Both the position numbers and the translations under genes were made by a program. DNA of 42,204 bases from Candidatus Wildermuthbacteria bacterium RIFCSPHIGHO2_02_FULL_45_25 (GTDB lineage Bacteria > Patescibacteriota > Minisyncoccia > Minisyncoccales > UBA10102), in NCBI GenBank assembly GCA_001823215.1, contig MHTV01000001.1, forward strand, positions 1 to 42,204. The letters are read 5' to 3'. Positions 1 through 8,430 of the stretch are shown piece after piece (the stretch's first letter is position 1; every line of letters starts with the position of its first letter). Under the pieces are notes generated by a model. That model saw only the letters and a list, made by a program, of their open reading frames with translations, did no database searches and was not told where the DNA came from.

Positions 1-1874
1 CGGTCCGCTAAAATTTGAGATTCATCATTTGAGAGTTCTTGCCCGTCTTTTACTTTTTTCACCAACGGCTCGGCTTGCGCAAGCTCCTGCACCTGCCGCT
101 CCCATGCCGTTTGATAATCATCAGAGTCAATTTTTTCTCCCTCGGCTCCAATTTCAATATAGGCGCGTTTTATAACGACATCGGTATTTTCTTGAGCGGT
201 CTCTGCAACCTGAATAAAACCAGCCGGTACCTCAATATTTTCCTCGACAAAATCCTTAATTTCTGTTCCCCACGGGATACCAGCTTTGGCTTTGGCGATT
301 TCTGAATATGGATTATAACTTTCGTCATTAAAATACTTAGTAACGCCGGCAAAATCATAAATCCTAAATGATTTTTTATTAATTCGAGAATCAAGACGAC
401 TGCCACGGCCACGCATCTGCTGGTATAAGATTGGCGATCGTGTCGGCCGAACCATGATTATATTTTCAACCGCCGGCGCGTCAATGCCGGTATCCATCAT
501 ACCTACAGAAACAGCAATCGCTGGCATTTCTTCCAGCTTAAAGCGGCGAATAGCCCCGCGAGGGTCTTCGGTATCGGAAGTGATGACCTCGGCAAACCTA
601 CCTTTATACTCCGGCTTGGCTTGATTGAAGTAATACGCAAGCTGTGCGGCGTGGCGTTTTGTAACAGCGTAAACAATGGCTTTGCGTATCTTCTTTGGCT
701 CTCGCTTTTCTTCCTCGGCAAAATAAGCTTGGACAACCTGCTCATTCCTGGCCGGTATGTTTATCTTTCTTTCCAAATCTTCCGAACTGTAGTCTTCACC
801 CTCAAAATTCACGCCTTCAAGCGATACTTTTGTATCTATCTGAACAATGTCATAACCGGCAAGGAAACCATCTTTGACTCCCCGACGAATGCTGTACACG
901 AAAGTCGGTTTACCTTTCTGTTCCGTCTCATTCCAACAACCAAAAAGTTTATAGGTATTGCGATCAACATATCCGCTGGGAGTTGCTGTCATCCCGATGC
1001 GGATAGCATCAAAATGCGAGAGAACAGAATTGTAAACACCGAAGATTGCTCTATGCGCCTCATCTGAAATCACAACATCAAAATAGCCGCTAGTGATATT
1101 TGATAATTGAGAATGAAGAGTTTGCAATGTAGAAATAACAATCGTTGATTCTTTCCTCTGACTACCTCCATAAAGCAATTCCGATGGATAACCCTCAAGT
1201 ATTTCATCAAACACTTCTTTCGTTTGAACGCCAAGCTGAATACGATCTACTAGAAATAAAACTCGATTGGCAAGTCCGGCTTCAAATAACCGCTTGAGAT
1301 AGAGAGCTATTGTGTCGGTCTTACCGGTGCCTGTTGCCATAACCAAGAGCATCTTGCGTTTGCCTCCCTCAATAGCTTTATCCATAATCTGCATCGCTTC
1401 TTTTTGATATGGCCTCGGCATTCGCCATTCACTGCCTTTGTAATACTTTTCTGGAATAGGGACGACTGACAACGGTTTTTGTTCAAGCCGGAGAGTTTGA
1501 ATTTTTTCAAGATCGCGTTGAGAGAAAAAAGTGGCGACTTTTTGTTCCGGCCGATATTTATAATCCCAGAAATAAATTTCTTCGCCATTTGATAAGAAAA
1601 TAAAACCGGCATTGATAGATTCCGCGTATGAAAGAGCTTGTTGCTTGGCGGAAGCCGGATCAACAGCAAAACGCTTTGCCTCAATAACCGCTATGGCGCG
1701 ACCCCTTGAGTCTTTAAGAATATAATCAGCGCGGCCGCTCTGTGAAGTCTCCTCGGTTGAGACCTGATTCTTCTCTTCTATATCCCAATCGGCTTCGCGA
1801 AGTCTGCGGTCAATAAGAATCCGCGCGTCAGTCTCGCGCATGAACTTTTTTCCGGTTGTGTCTTGTGTAGCCAT
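1..1874 (-). CDS. hsdR: Type I restriction endonuclease R subunit (HsdR, DEAD/DEAH helicase), C-terminus runs off the window
   Basis: Minus-strand reading from ATG at 1874 gives MATQDTTGKKFMRETDARILIDRRLREADWDIEEKNQVSTEE...GRADYILKDSRGRAIAVIEAKR (nuclease D-ExK-like), ...MLLVMATGTGKTDTIALYLKRL (Walker A), ...VVISDEAHR (DEAH), ...IRIGMTATP. The frame is open to the window edge; this ORF is not in the supplied ORF track. Confidence 0.9.
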   Translation of the reverse strand, partial: MATQDTTGKKFMRETDARILIDRRLREADWDIEEKNQVSTEETSQSGRADYILKDSRGRAIAVIEAKRFAVDPASAKQQALSYAESINAGFIFLSNGEEIYFWDYKYRPEQKVATFFSQRDLEKIQTLRLEQKPLSVVPIPEKYYKGSEWRMPRPYQKEAMQIMDKAIEGGKRKMLLVMATGTGKTDTIALYLKRLFEAGLANRVLFLVDRIQLGVQTKEVFDEILEGYPSELLYGGSQRKESTIVISTLQTLHSQLSNITSGYFDVVISDEAHRAIFGVYNSVLSHFDAIRIGMTATPSGYVDRNTYKLFGCWNETEQKGKPTFVYSIRRGVKDGFLAGYDIVQIDTKVSLEGVNFEGEDYSSEDLERKINIPARNEQVVQAYFAEEEKREPKKIRKAIVYAVTKRHAAQLAYYFNQAKPEYKGRFAEVITSDTEDPRGAIRRFKLEEMPAIAVSVGMMDTGIDAPAVENIIMVRPTRSPILYQQMRGRGSRLDSRINKKSFRIYDFAGVTKYFNDESYNPYSEIAKAKAGIPWGTEIKDFVEENIEVPAGFIQVAETAQENTDVVIKRAYIEIGAEGEKIDSDDYQTAWERQVQELAQAEPLVKKVKDGQELSNDESQILAD

Positions 1875-1879
1875 AATAT

Positions 1880-2557
1880 TTAAATCAATTTGTGCTCTTT
1901 GAAGCTGAAATAATTCGCCTTACTTACAATTACATGGTCTTTTACCTCAATGCCGAGAAGTTTACCGGCATCAACCAACTGTTTTGTGCTTTCCGAATCC
2001 TCCTGCGATGGAGACGGATCACCGGCCGGATGATTATGAGCGATAATTACTTGGGCGGCCAAATGCCGGACAGCCGGCTCAAAAACTTCGCGCGGATGGA
2101 CAAGGTTGGCATTAAGCGAACCGATTGAAACTACCTCGCGTTTGATTTCCTGATTTCTGGAATTCAAAAAGAAAATCACGAAATGTTCTTTTTTATGATC
2201 ACGAATGTCTTTGAGCTCATCCCAAACGTCTTTAGGTGATAAAAGCAGAACCGACTGCTTGTTTTGCAGATGCCGGCGGCCAAGTTCATAGCAGGCGACG
2301 ATTTCGCACGCTTTCGCACTTCCAAGACCAAATGTATTTTTTAATTCCTTAACCGACGCCTTTGCCAAACCGGCGACTCTGAATTTTCTTAAAATCTTGC
2401 CTGATAGCTCAACGACATTGATACCCTCGCTTCCAGTCCGTAAAAGAATCGCCAAAAGTTCAGAATCTGAAAGTCGCTCGGGTCCGTATTTTTCGAGCTT
2501 CTCTCGCGGTCTATCAACTTTTGGCAAATCTTTTATTTTCATATCCCGATTTTCCAA
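1880..2557 (-). CDS. radC: RadC-like JAB/MPN domain protein
   Basis: HhH-like N-terminus (ERLSDSELLAILLRTG) and JAMM motif HNHPAGDPSPSQED. Confidence 0.9.
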   Translation of the reverse strand: MENRDMKIKDLPKVDRPREKLEKYGPERLSDSELLAILLRTGSEGINVVELSGKILRKFRVAGLAKASVKELKNTFGLGSAKACEIVACYELGRRHLQNKQSVLLLSPKDVWDELKDIRDHKKEHFVIFFLNSRNQEIKREVVSIGSLNANLVHPREVFEPAVRHLAAQVIIAHNHPAGDPSPSQEDSESTKQLVDAGKLLGIEVKDHVIVSKANYFSFKEHKLI

Positions 2558-3411
2558 TCGCCTTTCTCGATAAATGCTTCGATAGTCTGACGTTTGGCTT
2601 TATTGAGCGCGTTCGAATGAGAGAGACGACTCTCTTTGGCATATTCGGAAAGCGGAACGATTTTCTTATGTTCCAAATACGCTAGCCGCTTGTGATAGCT
2701 GTTAGCAAGCGCGCGGCCGACTATTTCTTCCATAACCGACGTTTTGTTATTTGTTTCAAACTCTTTGAACGCGTCATAGTATCTGGCGCGATCAATGAAT
2801 TTGATGTTGATGGGCACATAACCTTCACGGATAAGCAAATAATTATTGATCGCCCTGCCGATCCGGCCGTTGCCATCAATAAATGGATGCGTCCATTCGA
2901 AGGCTAGGTGCAGACGGGCGATCCTCCGCACGATATGTTCATGGCTTGAGGCATTGTATTCCGCGATCATCTTTTTCATGAGTTCGGGAATTTCGGATGC
3001 ATGAGGCGCAATATGCGTACCTACGCGTACACGCTCCTCGCCTTGGCGGAATCTTCCGGAGATTTCATCGCGGATATTGGAAATTAGCATTTTATGTAAA
3101 AACAAAATGACCTCTTCAGTAAGCTCCTGCTCTTTCGCTCGTTTGTCGATATATTCGACCACGCGTGCAAGATTTTTCGCTTCAAATAGTTCACGCTCGG
3201 AAACGAACCGATCAAGATCAATCTGAAGAAGGATTTTTTCCGTCTCTTCCAGCGAGAGCGTACTACTCTCGATAGCGTTGGAGTTGTACACCTGCTCCGG
3301 AATTTCCGCCTCAGAGATCATCTTGAGCAATGACTCTTTCCCTGGTACGGCTCGATAATAGCGCTCGCGAAGTTCGATTACTTTTTTGTATATATTTAGC
3401 GTTCTAGCCAT
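2539..3411 (-). CDS. Fic family protein (AMPylase-like)
   Basis: Fic motif HPFIDGNGRIGRAINNYLL. ATG at 3411 (MARTLNIYKK); the ORF-track start at 3420 is a TTG. Confidence 0.9.
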   Translation of the reverse strand: MARTLNIYKKVIELRERYYRAVPGKESLLKMISEAEIPEQVYNSNAIESSTLSLEETEKILLQIDLDRFVSERELFEAKNLARVVEYIDKRAKEQELTEEVILFLHKMLISNIRDEISGRFRQGEERVRVGTHIAPHASEIPELMKKMIAEYNASSHEHIVRRIARLHLAFEWTHPFIDGNGRIGRAINNYLLIREGYVPINIKFIDRARYYDAFKEFETNNKTSVMEEIVGRALANSYHKRLAYLEHKKIVPLSEYAKESRLSHSNALNKAKRQTIEAFIEKGDWKIGI

Positions 3412-3419
3412 ATAAGCCA

Positions 3420-3448
3420 AGTATAGTAAAGTTAACTTTTATTGTCAA
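3420..3448 (-). promoter_or_regulatory. Promoter of the fic-radC-hsdR operon (TTGACA-N17-TATACT) with palindrome AAAGTTAACTTT in the spacer
   Basis: Minus strand TTGACA ATAAAAGTTAACTTTAC TATACT. The predicted start site is only ~2 nt from the fic ATG, so the mRNA may be leaderless. Confidence 0.7.
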
Positions 3449-3734
3449 ATAACCGTGAATTACACAAAAAAATCTAGTTATTTCACGATATTACGTTGCT
3501 AAAAGTCCTTTTTTGCATAGTACAGCATGTAAACTATGCATAATCGGTGCTGTATTCTGCGTTTCTCGAATAGTACAAAAGTGTACCATTCGCGAAATTT
3601 GCTTAAGTTAAGCAAATCGTTCCAGACTCTCAAATTTGGTCTTACGGCTGGGACCGGGTGCAACAGGTGGCAAACTCTTACCCTCGACACAAAGCTCGCC
3701 ACAGGGGCAACGAACGACAAATTCGGGGTAACGT

Positions 3735-3763
3735 AAAAACCGCCTTTGGGGCGGTCTTGGTTT
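3735..3763. terminator. Bidirectional intrinsic terminator-like hairpin
   Basis: aaaaACCGCCtttggGGCGGTcttggttt. Confidence 0.55.
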
Positions 3764-3856
3764 AAATCGTGGCAACTGGGGTTTTTCGGGATGTATAATC
3801 TCCCCCTCTCTTACTTCGCTCGGATTTCAGCGGACCGATATGATCATTCAAAACTT

Positions 3857-3889
3857 AAAAGCTCCAGATTCTATAAACCTGGAGCTTTT
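3857..3889. terminator. Intrinsic terminator downstream of the SPFH remnant
   Basis: Perfect AAAAGCTCCAG...CTGGAGCTTTT inverted repeat. Confidence 0.7.
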
Positions 3890-3915
3890 CTTTATCTCTT
3901 ACAGAGAGACTTTCA

Positions 3916-4623
3916 TTACGGGGTGATATTTATGAATGGCACCACTCCACTCTCCCCCATCATAAAGTTTGGAACAGTACCATTCCATTGCTCGGTCTTT
4001 TGGTATTCGAGATACGCAGCAGAAGAAGAAGCGAGCGCATCTTGAACCTTCCTGATTCCTTCATCCCCTGCTTCCGCCTTCGCTTTAATTGCATACGCAT
4101 CAGCGCTTGCAATCGCCTGCTTTGCTCTCCTCTCGCCATCCGCACGAGCTTCTTCCGTGTTTGCGTCTTTCTGCGCAACATTGAAGCGAGTATCTGCGGC
4201 TGTTTGTTCAGCCTTCTGCAAAGCAAGATTTACCGCATTTTGTTCTTCCGCCTGTTGTTTTTTAAATTGGACCTCCTGCACCTCCTTGAGGAATGCCTCA
4301 ATTTCTGGAGGATAGCTGAAACTTACAATTGTGACCTGCTGGACAAATACTATTGGGTTGCCATTTTCGTCTAGCAGTTCACTTTGCAGAGCATCTTCCA
4401 CCAAATTTTGAAACTTCACGCGCTCATTCCCGACATAATCGTAACTGTGCGCTCCCTGAACAGACTTGAGAGCGGAGATATACACTCGCTCGATCCACTC
4501 ATTGATGTACCGAGAGCCGTACCTCCGATGCAATTCAATGATCCTGTCAGGATTCGGAGAAGCCCACGTTCGCGCCCAGAAATAGACAGCAGGACGACCA
4601 TGTGAGTTCGAATCCGCTTGCTT
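3916..4623 (-). pseudogene. 5'-truncated SPFH/prohibitin (band 7)-like protein
   Basis: The frame reads ...SNSHGRPAVYFWARTWASPNPDRIIELHRRYGSRYINEWIERVYISALKSVQG...YLEYQKTEQWNGTVPNFMMGESGVVPFINITP*. It stays open upstream of the annotated ATG (4533) to a TAA at 4624-4626. The N-terminal TM/SPFH part is absent and the CRISPR array begins 26 bp further on. Confidence 0.65.
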
Positions 4624-4651
4624 TTACTGCACGCAGCCGCCATGTCGCCGC

Positions 4652-6047
4652 ATCTACAAAAGTAGAAATTTTATATGGGTATTAGACTTTCCAGAGGTGA
4701 ATTATACTGTGGATCTACAAAAGTAGAAATTTTATATGGGTATTAGACCCGAACAAAAACAATAAAACCATGAATATCTACAAAAGTAGAAATTTTATAT
4801 GGGTATTAGACCCTTGTGGTAGGAGGAGATGGAGTATATCTACAAAAGTAGAAATTTTATATGGGTATTAGACTGCGAAGAAGAATAATGTACCTTACTC
4901 ATCTACAAAAGTAGAAATTTTATATGGGTATTAGACGCGATGTCCTGCTTGTCGATCCTATAATCTACAAAAGTAGAAATTTTATATGGGTATTAGACGG
5001 AATTGAATAGCCATAAGGGCAAGCGATCTACAAAAGTAGAAATTTTATATGGGTATTAGACGGATGGAATTCCGAATCAGTGTTTGATCTACAAAAGTAG
5101 AAATTTTATATGGGTATTAGACCTATTTACAGGCGCAACACCCGGGCATCTACAAAAGTAGAAATTTTATATGGGTATTAGACCAATAATTAACTGTTCG
5201 TAGGGTATGATCTACAAAAGTAGAAATTTTATATGGGTATTAGACGGGGATGGTTCAATCAAATATCTTTATCTACAAAAGTAGAAATTTTATATGGGTA
5301 TTAGACATTGGAAGAGTAGAACGAAGTATTGCTATCTACAAAAGTAGAAATTTTATATGGGTATTAGACAAATTATAATCAAGCCGATTGTAGAAATCTA
5401 CAAAAGTAGAAATTTTATATGGGTATTAGACAAAATATACAAGTAATAAACCCAGAGATCTACAAAAGTAGAAATTTTATATGGGTATTAGACAAGTATG
5501 GACGCTCTCATCCTGTCTGATCTACAAAAGTAGAAATTTTATATGGGTATTAGACGGTGGTATTGCTGGATTCGATTCTTATCTACAAAAGTAGAAATTT
5601 TATATGGGTATTAGACTATTCCACGGAATGTTGCCCTTTTTATCTACAAAAGTAGAAATTTTATATGGGTATTAGACATTTCAAAAGGTTAAATCTCTTC
5701 CTATCTACAAAAGTAGAAATTTTATATGGGTATTAGACGACAAAACAGAACGTACTTCTGTTACATCTACAAAAGTAGAAATTTTATATGGGTATTAGAC
5801 AATTGGGGGCATGACGTACCCCTATATCTACAAAAGTAGAAATTTTATATGGGTATTAGACTAAAACAATGAATGTTATCCCTTATGAATCTACAAAAGT
5901 AGAAATTTTATATGGGTATTAGACCCTAGAAGAAGAAATGTTTTCTTTCCATCTACAAAAGTAGAAATTTTATATGGGTATTAGACAAAGAAATTGCAGA
6001 GAAGAACAATGATCTACAAAAGTAGAAATTTTATATGGGTATTAGAC
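4652..6047 (-). CRISPR. Type V-A CRISPR array: 23 repeats of 36 nt, 22 spacers of ~25-27 nt
   Basis: Plus-strand repeat ATCTACAAAAGTAGAAATTTTATATGGGTATTAGAC. The minus-strand (crRNA) sense GTCTAATACCCATATAAAATTTCTACTTTTGTAGAT carries the Cas12a handle hairpin UCUAC-UUUU-GUAGA. All 23 copies were read as identical. Confidence 0.98.
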
Positions 6048-6050
6048 AGT

Positions 6051-6131
6051 AGAAATGGCTTTGTTAAGCGGAAAAGATACAAAGATCTCAAAAATGAGTA
6101 ATCCGACTTTTGGCTTAACAAAGCCATTTCT
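6051..6131. repeat. 19-bp perfect inverted repeat in the leader, abutting the first repeat
   Basis: AGAAATGGCTTTGTTAAGC (6051-6069) / GCTTAACAAAGCCATTTCT (6113-6131), with a small nested CTCAaaaaTGAG. Confidence 0.85.
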
Positions 6132-6262
6132 CCCTAGAGTGTTTTTATAAAGGCAAAGGTTTTCCACCGTTATATATTGAGTCTAAATTAATATCCACAC
6201 GCAATTTATACTTTATGCTTCAGTATAAGTTGTCAACGAACATCCATCAACATCTAATCTAC

Positions 6263-6296
6263 TCTACAAAAGTAGAAATTTTATATGGTATTAGAC
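6263..6296 (-). repeat. Solitary degenerate CRISPR repeat between cas2 and the array leader
   Basis: Plus strand TCTACAAAAGTAGAAATTTTATATGGTATTAGAC. It differs from the array repeat by loss of one G and of the terminal A (C instead). The crRNA handle stem is intact. Confidence 0.9.
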
Positions 6297-6316
6297 AAGA
6301 ATGTCCGGACCCGCCA

Positions 6317-6598
6317 TCAGCTAAAAATCACGACCTCCGCTTCTTCATTCTTGGCATATCCATACCGTTTGATTTTCCCTCTATCCCCCGCGCACACCTG
6401 AAATATGAGAATACTATCAGCTCCGGTAAATTTCTTTCTATACACTAATTCTACTTCATTGAGAATGTTTTGCAATACCCGCGAGCTGTCCCTTACTTCA
6501 TAAATGGAATACTGAACTTTCCTTCCATATTTATCAAGGAATCGGGAAAACTTCGCTCTCGTTCTGTCATTTGAAAAATCGTACGCAACAATAATCAT
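6317..6598 (-). CDS. cas2: CRISPR-associated endonuclease Cas2
   Basis: MIIVAYDFSNDRTRAKFSRFLDKYGRKVQYSIYEV, followed by the array. Confidence 0.95.
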   Translation of the reverse strand: MIIVAYDFSNDRTRAKFSRFLDKYGRKVQYSIYEVRDSSRVLQNILNEVELVYRKKFTGADSILIFQVCAGDRGKIKRYGYAKNEEAEVVIFS

Positions 6599-7572
6599 TT
6601 TACATCAAACTTCTTCTTTAGCTTTATCCTATACTCGGGAAACTCATTTTTCTCATCCATAATAAAGCGATAAAATCCCTGCACAAAGCTAAAAATATCT
6701 TCTTTATTATCCATAAGCGCCTGCAAAAATATCTGCGCATATTTTTGGTTATTTTGAAATGGCAAAGAGTATTTCCCCTTTGAGAAAATAAAATCGGGGT
6801 GAACGATTTGCTTTAAGTTATAGGACTTTACAAGTTGATGCTCAATAATGCAGCGAAACGGCTCTGTAAGATCGCAAGCCAATGACCTCCGGCTGAAAAA
6901 TAGTTTATGATAGCACCCCTTAAATGTATCGAATCCATGAAGCCGCAATAAGGAGTCCACAAAGTTGAAGAGAAATGTATAACCCATATCCAGCAGAAAA
7001 TTTTGGATATCTTCTTTTGTTCGAGGCGCGCGTCTTCGCCAGCAGATTTCAGCAAAATATTGCTGAAAAAAAGATTTTGAAAAGTTACCTTCCAATCCAA
7101 GAAGCGACTGATTATCTTTTGCGCTTTCTATCTTCTGGAGAATCTCCTGCTTTTCTTGTTTGCTATACAATGTTCCGATACTTCCCAAAAGCTCCATTTG
7201 ATTTATCACTTTTGCTTTCACAATATTTTTGGCAATCCACAATTCTTTATCACCACTCATGCCATATTGCTTCATTCGCAGCAACCAATTACCATCTGCC
7301 TGCGAGCGAAAGCTCGCATACACTTCAAAATTTGGCTTGAGAAAGAAAAAAGATACTCCAAGCTCTGCCGCTCTTTGAATCAATTTTGTGGTTACCGCAA
7401 TATCTCCCATTACGAAAACAGCAAATGCTTTATGGCAAGAAGTTCTATTGATAACTTTGCCGTCTTTCAAAAAAACGATATGGTCATTCAAAAAACGCAG
7501 AGTGGACTTCTCTCCCCATTCTGCACGCACAAACACAATTTGTTTTTCCTTAAAATCAGGCAGTGAAATCAT
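6595..7572 (-). CDS. cas1: CRISPR-associated endonuclease Cas1
   Basis: LLGLEGNFSK (Glu), HGFDTFKGCYHK (His), SLACDLTEPFR (Asp). Overlaps cas2. Confidence 0.95.
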   Translation of the reverse strand: MISLPDFKEKQIVFVRAEWGEKSTLRFLNDHIVFLKDGKVINRTSCHKAFAVFVMGDIAVTTKLIQRAAELGVSFFFLKPNFEVYASFRSQADGNWLLRMKQYGMSGDKELWIAKNIVKAKVINQMELLGSIGTLYSKQEKQEILQKIESAKDNQSLLGLEGNFSKSFFQQYFAEICWRRRAPRTKEDIQNFLLDMGYTFLFNFVDSLLRLHGFDTFKGCYHKLFFSRRSLACDLTEPFRCIIEHQLVKSYNLKQIVHPDFIFSKGKYSLPFQNNQKYAQIFLQALMDNKEDIFSFVQGFYRFIMDEKNEFPEYRIKLKKKFDVK

Positions 7573-7573
7573 A

Positions 7574-8113
7574 TTACCAGCTTAGATTTGAATAGATATT
7601 CCCGCGGCACTGGGAGCATGAATGATCCAAAAGAGATTGTGGCGTAAAACTTCGCATTGCGTCTAAAATACTTTGAAATTTTGACTCTTCGTACTCCCCT
7701 GGCACATTCACTTCATATCGCTTGTTATCTTCCAATGAATGAATAAATAACTTTTCTACAGGATATCCCATTTCTTTCAGACAAAAATATTGAGCATAGA
7801 GCTGACATTTATACCCATCATGAATTCTCTTTATTCTTGTTTTTCGCTCGATAAGGGCTTTTGATTCTCGATCGTATACGTCAATTTTACCCATAATGTG
7901 GTATTTTTCGCTTGATACTTCCAGCCCCATAATAAAGCGGCGCGCAGTGGAATACGTTCCCGTTTCAATATTTTCATGCCTAATCTTCCCCACAGTTTGC
8001 GGTGTTTCATGGTAGATTTTTGTATTAAACTTCTCATAAATTGAATGGAGATATAACGACATCGGACAGTACAAAAAGTCGTTAATCTTGGATATTTGAA
8101 TATATTGCTCCAT
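7574..8113 (-). CDS. cas4: CRISPR-associated exonuclease Cas4
   Basis: ISKINDFLYCPMSLYLH N-terminus, IMGKIDVYDRESKALIERKT nuclease core, C-terminal CSQC. Directly upstream of cas1. Confidence 0.92.
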   Translation of the reverse strand: MEQYIQISKINDFLYCPMSLYLHSIYEKFNTKIYHETPQTVGKIRHENIETGTYSTARRFIMGLEVSSEKYHIMGKIDVYDRESKALIERKTRIKRIHDGYKCQLYAQYFCLKEMGYPVEKLFIHSLEDNKRYEVNVPGEYEESKFQSILDAMRSFTPQSLLDHSCSQCRGNIYSNLSW

Positions 8114-8168
8114 AAGAAAACAGCCATCTCGGCTGTTTTCTTATAGCATATCTTTGACAGGAAGTCAA
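8112..8168 (-). promoter_or_regulatory. Promoter of cas4-cas1-cas2 (TTGACT-N17-TATAAG) overlapped by a 14-bp palindrome
   Basis: -35 at 8163-8168, -10 at 8140-8145, palindrome ATAAGAAAACAGCC/GGCTGTTTTCTTAT at 8112-8144, start codon at 8111-8113. Confidence 0.7.
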
Positions 8169-8184
8169 TAAATACTAGCATGGA

Positions 8185-8430
8185 TCATTTCGGGTGTTGC
8201 ATAATATCTATACAGTAATACATATCATCTTTAATAACAAAGTAGAACCTCCAATCCCTATTTACCCTCGCCTGCCAAATATTATGCGCCTCGTTATATT
8301 TCTTGGCATGAAGTGAGGGATGCCGCAAATCTTTGAGCAAGCAACGAATCTGTTTCTCGAAATCTTTTTGCACACGAGCTGGCGCAAAATGATACGATTT
8401 TCTAAAACGGTTTGTGTATAACGCCTTCAT
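8185..8430 (-). CDS. RelE/ParE superfamily toxin
   Basis: MKALYTNRFRKSYHFAPARVQKDFEKQIRCLLKD...NIWQARVNRDWRFYFVIKDDMYYCIDIMQHPK. Overlaps the upstream AbrB-like antitoxin. Confidence 0.8.
   Translation of the reverse strand: MKALYTNRFRKSYHFAPARVQKDFEKQIRCLLKDLRHPSLHAKKYNEAHNIWQARVNRDWRFYFVIKDDMYYCIDIMQHPK

Noticed and set aside
1307-1684. 125-aa ORF on the minus strand listed in the track
   Set aside because: It lies out of frame inside the continuous HsdR coding frame; no recognisable domain.
2797-2812. 11-nt match (GATGTTGATGG) of the degenerate-repeat pseudo-spacer inside the fic gene
   Set aside because: Seed-proximal bases do not match; consistent with chance.
3536-3736. Overlapping small ORFs (66 aa plus, 73 aa minus)
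   Set aside because: Both span the palindrome cluster, have no recognisable domain and oppose each other; likely non-coding.
4416-4643. 75-aa minus ORF MAAACSKSKRIRTHMVV...
   Set aside because: Out of frame with the SPFH remnant, whose own frame reads through the same DNA with family-like sequence.
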